NCBI RefSeq assembly: GCF_017305915.1
Contig: NZ_JAFKJN010000041.1
Location: 1 to 51,869 of the forward strand
Source of the DNA: Reyranella sp.
Lineage (GTDB): Bacteria > Pseudomonadota > Alphaproteobacteria > Reyranellales > Reyranellaceae
DNA: 51,869 bases
Direction of reading: 5' to 3'
Within the stretch, counting starts at the first letter, position 1. Every line of letters begins with the position of its first letter. Below the pieces are notes generated by a model. The model did not search any database. It was not told the DNA's origin and was given only the letters and a program-made list of their open reading frames with translations. The translations under genes and the position numbers were made by a program. This document shows positions 1 through 6,872 of the stretch, piece after piece.

Positions 1-77
1 GGGTTTGCGAAGACAACGGCCGGGGCCCAAGCTCCCCAACGACGTGCAGTCTTGGTGCCAGACGGGCTCTCCTGCCG

Positions 78-282
78 CGCCAGAGGATCGGGTGCGAGCC
101 GATCCTCTGGCGACCGCAGTCTGCACCCATTCCAAGACACAAGGTGTCGCCGTCCGCGCGCTTTTCGAACGGAGTTCGAAAACGCGTTGGCGACGGAGGG
201 GTCATGAAGCCGCAACACGACTGCGGCTCGTGACCCCTCCGTCAGCGTAAGACGCTGACACCTCCCCATATGAATGGGGAGG
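78..282. repeat. Cluster of consecutive hairpin-forming inverted repeats
   Basis: The first 300 bases hold no convincing gene but are full of inverted repeats. A 14-bp perfect stem pairs 78-91 with 99-112. A 5-bp stem pairs 136-140 with 144-148. A 9-bp stem pairs 162-170 with 174-182. A 13-bp stem pairs 192-204 with 231-243 and encloses an inner 7-bp stem (208-214 with 222-228). A 7-bp stem pairs 242-248 with 252-258, and a 9-bp stem pairs 261-269 with 274-282. The last stem buries a GGGGAGG that lies upstream of the MFS start. The function is unknown. It could be a leader that controls the transporter gene or a decayed mobile palindromic repeat. The arms were read directly from the sequence. 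Confidence 0.7.
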
Positions 283-302
283 AATTCGTTTACGATCCGG
301 TG

Positions 303-1496
303 ATGTCTGTCGCAGCACCTCTCGCCCGCTCGCAGGCTGGGCGCCTGTGGGCGGCGTTGCTGGCGGCGACGCTGCTCAACCTGCCGCTGGGCTCGGTCTA
401 CTCCTTCAGCGTGCTGCTGCGCCCGCTCGAGCAGGAGCTGGGCATCCCGCGCTCGGCCTTGTCTCTGGTGTTCGGCGTGGCGACGGCGGGCTTTACCGTG
501 GGCTCGGTCGCCGCCGCCTTCCTGTACCGCGCCGCGCCGGCGCCGATCCTGGTGTTCGCGAGTGCGGTGGTGGCCTCGGGCGGCGTCGCGCTCGCCGCGA
601 CCGCGACCGGGCTCGCGCAACTGCTGGTGGGCTACAGCGTGGTGTTCGGCACCGGCGGCGGCGTCGCCTACATCCTGCTGCAGCAGGGCGTAAACATGCT
701 GGTGACGCGCCGGCGCGGGTTGGTGAACGGCTACATCGTGAGCCTCTACCCGATGGGCGCGATGATCGCGACGCCCGCCTTCCATGCCTGCAACGAAGCC
801 TTCGGCTGGCGCACCACGCTCGGCGGGCTCGCCGCCGTGCTGCTCGCCTGCGGCACCGCCGCGTCGCTGCTCGCCTGGCATAGCGCGGCGCGGCTCGCCC
901 GGCCGGCCGGCCGGGTCGAGCGGCCGGCGGCGCTGGGCCTCACCTTCTTCAAGCTCTCGGCGACCTTCTTCCTCGCCGCCTCGGCCGGCCTGATGGTGCT
1001 GAGCCAGGCGCGCGAGATCGTGGCCACCTATGGCGGCGCGGCGACGCTGGCGGTGGCCGCCACGACCGCCATCACCGGGGCGATCGCGGCGGCGCGCATC
1101 GGCGGCGGCTGGCTGGTCGACCGCTTCGCCGTGCCGCACGTGATGTGCGCGGCGCACGCGCTGGCGCTGGGCGGCGGCGTGCTGGTGACGGCTTTCCCCG
1201 CGCCGGCGACCGCGGTGCTGGGGCTGGGGCTGATCGGCGTCGGCTACGGCTTCGTCTCGGGCTCGACCGCCGGCGGGATCGGCCTCTACTGGCCGCCGGC
1301 CGACTACGGGCGCATCGCCGGCCGCACCTACATCGCCTGGTGCCTGGCCGCGATCTGCCTGCCGGTGCTGGCCGGCTACCTGTTCGACGTCACGCGCAGC
1401 TATGTCACGGCAATGCTGATCGCGGGCCTTGCCAACGTGACGGGCATGGCGCTGGCCCTGACCCTGCCGCGGCGCGGCTGGCGCAAGGAGGTCTGA
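303..1496 (+). CDS. MFS transporter, oxalate/formate antiporter (OFA)-like
   Basis: This is a 397-residue membrane protein with about 12 hydrophobic segments, as expected for the major facilitator superfamily. The N-terminal stretch NLPLGSVYSFSVLLRPLEQE resembles the GxxYSFSV start of OFA-family members such as OxlT. I cannot see the paired basic residues that define oxalate binding in OxlT, so the substrate is an inference from the neighbouring oxalate operon on the opposite strand. I chose ATG 303, directly before the first membrane segment. An in-frame ATG at 270 and a GTG at 300 are alternatives. A purine-rich GGGGAGGA lies about 20 bases upstream inside a hairpin, so initiation may be unusual. 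Confidence 0.75.
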   Translation: MSVAAPLARSQAGRLWAALLAATLLNLPLGSVYSFSVLLRPLEQELGIPRSALSLVFGVATAGFTVGSVAAAFLYRAAPAPILVFASAVVASGGVALAATATGLAQLLVGYSVVFGTGGGVAYILLQQGVNMLVTRRRGLVNGYIVSLYPMGAMIATPAFHACNEAFGWRTTLGGLAAVLLACGTAASLLAWHSAARLARPAGRVERPAALGLTFFKLSATFFLAASAGLMVLSQAREIVATYGGAATLAVAATTAITGAIAAARIGGGWLVDRFAVPHVMCAAHALALGGGVLVTAFPAPATAVLGLGLIGVGYGFVSGSTAGGIGLYWPPADYGRIAGRTYIAWCLAAICLPVLAGYLFDVTRSYVTAMLIAGLANVTGMALALTLPRRGWRKEV

Positions 1497-1539
1497 TATG
1501 AGCCGCGGCTGGCCTACCGCTTGGATCTACCGCTTGGGC

Positions 1540-1833
1540 CTACCGCTTCGCCGAGCGGCCGGCCGCGAGCGCGCGGTACATCCGCTCGAGGACGTCGCGG
1601 TCGACGTCGGGCTGCGGGTCGCCCTCATCCCGGTCGGCCGGGCGCTGCCCGCATTTCTCCAGGATGCGGCGGGCATTCTCGAGCATGGCGCGCATCTCGA
1701 TCACAAGCGACGACGGCACCTGGTCGGCGCGCTGGCTCAGCGCCTCGAGCTCGCCCACGAGCACCCCGATGCGCTCGATCAGCTGCGCCCGGCAGGAACG
1801 GCCGCCTGGCGCCTCGTTGGACTCCCCAGTCAT
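1540..1833 (-). CDS. Small hypothetical helical protein
   Basis: This is a 97-residue ORF transcribed away from the Crp-type gene. I do not recognise a family. The middle (about residues 15-62) looks like two amphipathic helices containing IERIGVLVGELEALSQ and LVIEMRAMLENARRILEK. The C-terminal third is rich in Asp and Arg. Two cysteines are present and there is no signal peptide or membrane segment. The residue pattern and the position in a divergent pair with the regulator favour a real gene. No clear Shine-Dalgarno sequence precedes ATG 1833, where an upstream TATAGC leaves little room for a leader. A shadow ORF remains possible. Confidence 0.5.
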   Translation of the reverse strand: MTGESNEAPGGRSCRAQLIERIGVLVGELEALSQRADQVPSSLVIEMRAMLENARRILEKCGQRPADRDEGDPQPDVDRDVLERMYRALAAGRSAKR

Positions 1834-1955
1834 GCTATAGTGACTAGAAGCGCTGGGGGGCAGGTTCGAGTCGGTTTGTCACAGGCCGACTGCTTTTTGA
1901 GGGGGAGTTTCTGCACTCGATCGAGACCACCGCGGAACGGATTCGCCCGGACAAC

Positions 1956-2615
1956 GTGCTGGGCCGGCTGCCGGCCGAGCTCTCGGGCAAGCTGCTGGCC
2001 GGCGAGCGCACCGTCACCCTGCGCGCCGGCGATACGCTGTTCGAACGGGGCGACGCCGGCGACGGCTGCTACTGGCTGCGGCGCGGCGTGCTCGCCGTCT
2101 CGATCGCCTCGGCCAACGGCGAGCAGCGCATCCTCGCCATCCTCGGCCCGGGCGAGCTGGTGGGCGAGCTGGCGATGATCGACGGCCTGCCGCGCTCGGC
2201 CACCGTCCAGGCGGTGCGCGACTGCGAGCTGAGCTTCGTCAGCCGCGCCGCCTTCACCGCGGTGATGAACCGCCATCCCGAGCTGCACCGCGAGATCGTT
2301 GCGACATTGGCCGCCCGACTGCGCCAGTCCGACGAGGACATGGTAGCGTCGAGCTTCCTGACGGTGCGCGCCCGCGTCGCCCGCGCCGTGCTGGTGTTCG
2401 CCCGCCATCTCGGCGCCGACATGGGTGAGGGCCGCATCCGCATCCGGCACAAGATCACCCAGAGCGATCTCGCTGCCATGGCGGGCGTGGCGCGCGAGAG
2501 CGTCAGCCGCACGCTCGGCGGCTGGAGCCGGCAGAAGATCCTCGAAGGCTCGGCGCGCGCGGGCTACGTGGTCCACGAAGCCCGGCTCAAGCGCGAGGCG
2601 ACGACGGTCGCCTGA
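1956..2615 (+). CDS. Crp/Fnr-family transcriptional regulator
   Basis: This is a 219-residue cytoplasmic regulator. An N-terminal cyclic-nucleotide-binding-like beta-roll spans about residues 10-125 (RAGDTLFERGDAGDGCYWL, then GPGELVGELAMIDGLPRSAT). A long dimer helix follows, then a winged helix-turn-helix at about 165-205 with TQSDLAAMAGVARESVSRTL. The FNR iron-sulfur cysteines are absent, so it is Crp-like rather than oxygen-sensing. The reported start is GTG 1956. An in-frame CTG at 1911 has a strong GAGGGGGAG just upstream and would add 15 Crp-like residues, so the true start may be there. The gene lies between the OFA-like transporter and the oxalate operon and converges on fhs. Control of either is plausible but not shown. 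Confidence 0.85.
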   Translation: MLGRLPAELSGKLLAGERTVTLRAGDTLFERGDAGDGCYWLRRGVLAVSIASANGEQRILAILGPGELVGELAMIDGLPRSATVQAVRDCELSFVSRAAFTAVMNRHPELHREIVATLAARLRQSDEDMVASSFLTVRARVARAVLVFARHLGADMGEGRIRIRHKITQSDLAAMAGVARESVSRTLGGWSRQKILEGSARAGYVVHEARLKREATTVA

Positions 2616-2632
2616 CGGCCGGCCTAATCGCC

Positions 2633-4330
2633 CTAGAACAGGCCGACGATCTTGCCCTCGGCGTTGATGTCGATGCTGTCGGCCGACGGCACCTTGGGCA
2701 GGCCGGGCATGGTCATGATCTCGCCGCAGATCACCACGACGAACTCCGCGCCCGCCGACAGCCGGACCTCGCGCACTGCAATGGTGTGGCCCTCGGGCGC
2801 GCCCTTTGCGTCAGGGTTGGTCGAGAAGCTGTACTGCGTCTTGGCGATGCAGACCGGCACCTTGCCGTAGCCCATGGCCTCGAACGAGGCGAGCTGGTCC
2901 CGCACCGGCTTGGGCGCCGAGATGTCGGCGGCGCCGTAGATCTCCTTGGCGATGGTGCGGATCTTGTCGTAGAGCGGCATCTCGTCGGGATAGAGTAGCT
3001 TGAGGTTGCTCTTGGCCTCTTCGATCACTTTGACGACGGCGCGCGCGACGTCGGCGGCGCCCTTGCCGCCCTCGGCCCAATGGTCGGCCATCACCGCCTC
3101 GACGCCTAATTTGGTGCAGGCGGATCTAACGAGCGCGATCTCGCCGTCGGTGTCGGCGCTGAAGCGGTTGATCGAGACCACCGCCTCGAGCCCGAATTTG
3201 CGCACGTTCTCGACGTGACGCTTGAGGTTCGACATGCCGGCTTCGAGCGCCTTGAGGTTCTCGGTCTTGAGGTCTTCCTTCTTCACGCCGCCATGCATCT
3301 TGAGCGCGCGGATGGTGGCGACCAGCACGACCGCGTCGGGCTTGAGGCCGGTCTTGCGGCACTTGATGTCGATGAACTTCTCGCCGCCCAGGTCGGCGCC
3401 GAAGCCCGCCTCGGTGACGACGTAGTCGGCGAGCTTGAGCGCCGTCGTGGTCGCCAGCACCGAGTTGCAGCCGTGCGCGATGTTGGCGAACGGGCCACCA
3501 TGGATGAAGGCGGGCGTACCTTCCAGCGTCTGCACCAGGTTGGGCGACAGCGCGTCCTTCAGCAGCACGGTCATCGGGCCCTGCGCCTTGAGATCCTTGG
3601 CGCGCACCGGCTTGCGGTCGCGGGTGTAGGCGACGATGATGTTGCCCAGCCGCGCCTTGAGGTCCTCGAGGTCCTTGGCGAGGCAGAAGATCGCCATCAC
3701 CTCGGAAGCGACGGTGATGTCGAAGCCGTCCTCGCGCGGGAAGCCGTTGGCGACGCCGCCCAGCGACGACACGATCTGGCGCAGGCTGCGGTCGTTCATG
3801 TCGAGGGCGCGCCGCCACATCACGCGGCGGCCGTCGATGCCCAGCGCATTGCCCCAGTAGATATGGTTGTCGAGCAATGCCGACAGCAGGTTGTGCGCCG
3901 TGCCGATCGCATGGAAGTCGCCGGTGAAGTGGAGGTTGATGTCCTCCATCGGCACGACCTGGGCATAGCCGCCGCCCGCCGCACCGCCCTTCATGCCGAA
4001 GGAGGGCCCGAGCGAGGGCTCGCGCAGGCAGAGCATCGCCTTCTTGCCGATATGGTTCAGCGCGTCGGTGAGGCCGACGGTGGTCGTGGTCTTGCCTTCG
4101 CCCGCCGGGGTCGGCGAGATCGCCGAGACCAGGATCAGCTTGCCGTTCGGCTTGCCCTGCAGCGACTTGATGAAGTCCATCGAGATCTTGGCCTTGTAGT
4201 GGCCGTAGGGCTCGAGGTTCTCCGCGGCAATGCCGAGCTTTTCCCTGGCGATGTCGAGGATCGGCCGCTTCTTGGCCTCCTGCGCGATCTGGATGTCGGT
4301 CTTGGGATTGGTGTGCTGGGACGCAGGCAT
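2633..4330 (-). CDS. fhs: Formate-tetrahydrofolate ligase (10-formyl-THF synthetase)
   Basis: This cytoplasmic enzyme makes 10-formyl-THF from formate, THF and ATP. The 565 residues match the usual family size of about 555-560. The nucleotide loop is visible near residues 72-85 (SPTPAGEGKTTTT), followed by LREPSLGPSFGMKGGAAGGG and the family stretch FHAIGTAHNLLSALLDNHIY. I chose ATG 4330 because AGAGGAAA stands upstream and the next residues are MPASQHTNPKTDIQIAQEA. The longer reading frame upstream only crosses a palindromic repeat. It is the last gene of the gntR-oxc-frc-formyltransferase-fhs series, and it would capture formate released by Frc into the folate C1 pool. The ligase identity is very secure. 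Confidence 0.97.
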   Translation of the reverse strand: MPASQHTNPKTDIQIAQEAKKRPILDIAREKLGIAAENLEPYGHYKAKISMDFIKSLQGKPNGKLILVSAISPTPAGEGKTTTTVGLTDALNHIGKKAMLCLREPSLGPSFGMKGGAAGGGYAQVVPMEDINLHFTGDFHAIGTAHNLLSALLDNHIYWGNALGIDGRRVMWRRALDMNDRSLRQIVSSLGGVANGFPREDGFDITVASEVMAIFCLAKDLEDLKARLGNIIVAYTRDRKPVRAKDLKAQGPMTVLLKDALSPNLVQTLEGTPAFIHGGPFANIAHGCNSVLATTTALKLADYVVTEAGFGADLGGEKFIDIKCRKTGLKPDAVVLVATIRALKMHGGVKKEDLKTENLKALEAGMSNLKRHVENVRKFGLEAVVSINRFSADTDGEIALVRSACTKLGVEAVMADHWAEGGKGAADVARAVVKVIEEAKSNLKLLYPDEMPLYDKIRTIAKEIYGAADISAPKPVRDQLASFEAMGYGKVPVCIAKTQYSFSTNPDAKGAPEGHTIAVREVRLSAGAEFVVVICGEIMTMPGLPKVPSADSIDINAEGKIVGLF

Positions 4331-4355
4331 CGGACAATTTCCTCTTTGGAGAACC

Positions 4356-4465
4356 ACCTCACCCTGAGGAGCCGCGCGAAGCGCGGCGTCTCGAAGGGTG
4401 GGACCAGTCTTGTTGTTGCCCACCCTTCGAGACACGCCGCTGTGCGGCGCTCCTCAGGGTGAGGT
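4356..4465. repeat. Palindromic repeat with cloverleaf potential (copy A)
   Basis: The outer arms ACCTCACCCTGAGGAGC (4356-4372) and its complement (4449-4465) enclose two short hairpins (4371-4387 and 4436-4448). A central 15-bp stem pairs 4388-4402 (starts GTCTCGAAGG) with 4419-4433. A related copy lies at 15227-15341. This looks like a dispersed non-coding palindromic element of the REP/MITE kind. It separates the formyltransferase-like gene from fhs, so it could act as a processing or partial termination site inside the operon. Confidence 0.85.
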
Positions 4466-4479
4466 GTGCTTGTTGCGTC

Positions 4480-5409
4480 TCAGACGAACCGCGCGCCGAC
4501 GGCGAGGTTCGCGGCCTTCGCCCAGTCGCCGGCCGCGACCTTGGGGCCGTCGGCCGGCTTGACCCGGGTGACCTTGATGCGGCCGTCGGGGCAGACGACG
4601 GTGAAGCCGTCAGCATCGACCGCGACCACCTCGCCGTACTTGCCGCCGATGCCCTTGGGATGCTTCGCCGGCAGCGGCGTGATGTCGAACACCTGCAGCG
4701 TCTTGCCGTCGAGCGTCGTCCAGGCGCCGGGCGCGGGGTTGCAGCCGCGCACCAGCGGATCGATCTGGCGCCACGACTTGCCCCAGTCGATGCGGGCGAT
4801 GTCGGCCGTCGCGCGGCCTTCGTAGGTCGCCTTCGCTTCGTCCTGCTTGAGGCGCGGCGCCTTGCCGGCCTTCACCAGGTCGACCGATTCCAGCATCGCC
4901 TCGACGCCCATCGGGAACAGGCGGTCGAAGTAGACCGAGCCCAGCGTGTCGTTGGGGCCGATCGGCGTCTTCTTCTGCAGCAGCACATCGCCGGTATCGA
5001 GGCCGTTGTCCGGCCAGAAGATCGACAGACCCGTCTCCTTCTCGCCGAGGATGATCGGCCAGTTGATCGCCGACGCGCCGCGATAGGCCGGCAACAGCGA
5101 CGGATGGTACTGGATCGAGCCGTGCGTCGGGATGTTCAGGAACTCCTCGGGCACGAACAGGGTCACGAAAGCCATGACCTGCAGGTCGGGCTTCAGCGCC
5201 TTGAACTCTTCCCATACCTCGGGCTTGCGGTAGGAGGCCGGCTGGTAGACCGGCAGCTTGGCTGCCAGTGCCGCCTCCTTCAGGGGGTCGGCCTTCTGGC
5301 CGGGCTTCTCGGGCGCGACATAGACCGCGACGACGTCGTCGCCGCGCTTCAGCAGCGCCTCCAGCACGGCCTTGCCGAAGGCCTGCTGGCCATGGACCAC
5401 GATGCGCAT
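4480..5409 (-). CDS. 10-formyl-THF hydrolase/formyltransferase-like protein
   Basis: This 309-residue protein resembles the N-terminal hydrolase domain of 10-formyltetrahydrofolate dehydrogenase (ALDH1L1) and, more distantly, Fmt. The signature YHPSLLPAYRGASAINW is at residues 101-117 and GLDTGD at 136-141. His102 and Asp138 are 36 residues apart, the spacing of the catalytic His and Asp of ALDH1L1 as I recall it. A C-terminal OB-like formyltransferase domain follows from about residue 205. There is no aldehyde dehydrogenase domain. It starts 4 bases after frc, so it is probably translated with oxc and frc. A hydrolase would undo Fhs, so a formyl transfer between CoA and THF is an alternative idea. 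That idea is inference only. Confidence 0.8.
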   Translation of the reverse strand: MRIVVHGQQAFGKAVLEALLKRGDDVVAVYVAPEKPGQKADPLKEAALAAKLPVYQPASYRKPEVWEEFKALKPDLQVMAFVTLFVPEEFLNIPTHGSIQYHPSLLPAYRGASAINWPIILGEKETGLSIFWPDNGLDTGDVLLQKKTPIGPNDTLGSVYFDRLFPMGVEAMLESVDLVKAGKAPRLKQDEAKATYEGRATADIARIDWGKSWRQIDPLVRGCNPAPGAWTTLDGKTLQVFDITPLPAKHPKGIGGKYGEVVAVDADGFTVVCPDGRIKVTRVKPADGPKVAAGDWAKAANLAVGARFV

Positions 5410-5413
5410 GGTG

Positions 5414-6862
5414 TTACTCCGCCGCCATTGCCTTTTGAGAGGGGGCCTTTGGTTGTTCGCCGGTCGCGCCCGACGCCTTGATCTCGGCGATCTCGCGCGC
5501 CGTGAACTTCAGCACTTTCGACAGGATCTCGTCGGTGTGCTCGCCCAGCAGTGGTGAGCGCTTCACCTCGGAGATCGAATCGGAGAGCTTGATCGGGTTG
5601 CCGACCGACAGGTACTTGCCGCGCGTCGGGTGATCGACCTCGACCACGGTGCCGGTCTCGCGCAGCGACGGCTCCTCGGCGATCTCCTTCATCGACAGGA
5701 TCGGGCCCACGGGAATATCGAGCGCATTGCACTCGTTCATGACGTCGAACTTGGACTTGGTCATGGTCCACTGCTCGATGCGCCCGAAGATCTCCGTCAA
5801 CCGCGGCAGGCGGGCCGGCGGCTTGGCGTAGTCGGGATGGGTTTTCCAGCCGGGCTCGCCGATCAGGTCGCAAATCTTCTCCCACACCGGCGCCTGGGTG
5901 ATGAAGTAGATGTAGGCGTTGGGATCGGTCTCCCAGCCCTTGCACTTCAGGATCACGCCGGGCTGGCCGCCACCCGAATCGTTGGCTGCGCGCGGCACCG
6001 CGTCGCCGAATGGGATGCCCTCGCCGAACTGGGTGTACTCCTTGAGCGGGCCGGCCTTCAGCCGCTGCTGGTCGCGCAGCTTCACACGGCAGAGGTTGAG
6101 CACACCGTCCTGCATGGCGCACAGCACGCGCTGGCCGCGGCCGGTGCGGATGCGCTGGTAGAGCGCGCTGACGATGCCGAGGGCGAGGTGCAGGCCGGTG
6201 CCCGAATCGCCGATCTGCGCACCGGTGACCAGCGGGATGCCGTCGCGGAGCCCGGTGGTCGAGGCCGCACCGCCGGCGCACTGCGCCACGTTCTCGTAGA
6301 CCTTGCACTCCTCGTAGGGGCCGGGGCCGAAGCCCTTGACCGAGGCCACGATCATGCGCGGGTTCCAGGAATGGATGCGCTCCCAGGTCAGCCCCATGCG
6401 GTCGAGCGCGCCGGGGGCGAAGTTCTCGACCAGCACGTCGCAGGTCTTCACCAGGCGCTCGAGCACCCGCATGCCTTCCTTGCTCTTGGAATCGAGCGTG
6501 ATCGAGCGCTTGTTGTGGTTCAGCATCGTGAAATAGAGGCTGTCGGCGCCCGGCACGTCGACCAACTGGCCGCGCGTGATGTCGCCCTGACCCGGCCGCT
6601 CGACCTTGATCACGTCGGCGCCGAACCACGCCAGGAGCTGGGTGCAGGTCGGGCCCGACTGGACATGGGTGAAGTCGAGGATCTTCACGCCGTCGAGCGC
6701 CTTGCCGTCCTGGCCCCAGCCCTTCTTCGAGATCTTCGGCGCCTTCGCAGCCGCCTTGGCGACGACTTTCAGCGCCGGCTTCTTCGCAGCCTCCGCGCTC
6801 TTCTTGGCGGCCTTCTTGTCCTTGTCCTTGGCTTTCGCCTTCTTGTCCTTCTTCTTCGCCAT
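5414..6862 (-). CDS. frc: Formyl-CoA:oxalate CoA-transferase with Lys/Ala-rich N-terminal tail
   Basis: This is a class III (CaiB/BaiF) CoA-transferase that moves CoA from formyl-CoA to oxalate, giving oxalyl-CoA and formate. From residue 55 onward it follows Oxalobacter-type FRC closely: LDGVKILDFTHVQSGPTCTQ, SLYFTMLNHNKRSITLD, ENFAPGALDRMGLTW. The catalytic Asp is Asp219, in TGAQIGDSGTG. The protein has 482 residues against about 428 usually. The extra 54 residues are a basic tail beginning MAKKKDKKAKAKDKDKKAAK. AGAGGA stands just upstream of ATG 6862, and no good alternative start exists before the conserved domain, so the tail looks translated. It lies 10 bases after oxc. Confidence 0.95.
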   Translation of the reverse strand: MAKKKDKKAKAKDKDKKAAKKSAEAAKKPALKVVAKAAAKAPKISKKGWGQDGKALDGVKILDFTHVQSGPTCTQLLAWFGADVIKVERPGQGDITRGQLVDVPGADSLYFTMLNHNKRSITLDSKSKEGMRVLERLVKTCDVLVENFAPGALDRMGLTWERIHSWNPRMIVASVKGFGPGPYEECKVYENVAQCAGGAASTTGLRDGIPLVTGAQIGDSGTGLHLALGIVSALYQRIRTGRGQRVLCAMQDGVLNLCRVKLRDQQRLKAGPLKEYTQFGEGIPFGDAVPRAANDSGGGQPGVILKCKGWETDPNAYIYFITQAPVWEKICDLIGEPGWKTHPDYAKPPARLPRLTEIFGRIEQWTMTKSKFDVMNECNALDIPVGPILSMKEIAEEPSLRETGTVVEVDHPTRGKYLSVGNPIKLSDSISEVKRSPLLGEHTDEILSKVLKFTAREIAEIKASGATGEQPKAPSQKAMAAE

Positions 6863-6872
6863 GGTCGGTCCT

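Noticed and set aside
5..250. 81-codon plus-strand frame at the left edge
   Set aside because: It runs through the hairpin array, has low-complexity charged residues, no family resemblance and no ribosome-binding site.
1498..2178. 226-codon plus-strand frame before the Crp gene
   Set aside because: It overlaps the Crp frame and the opposite hypothetical gene, and its translation is Arg/Ser/Pro-biased without any domain.
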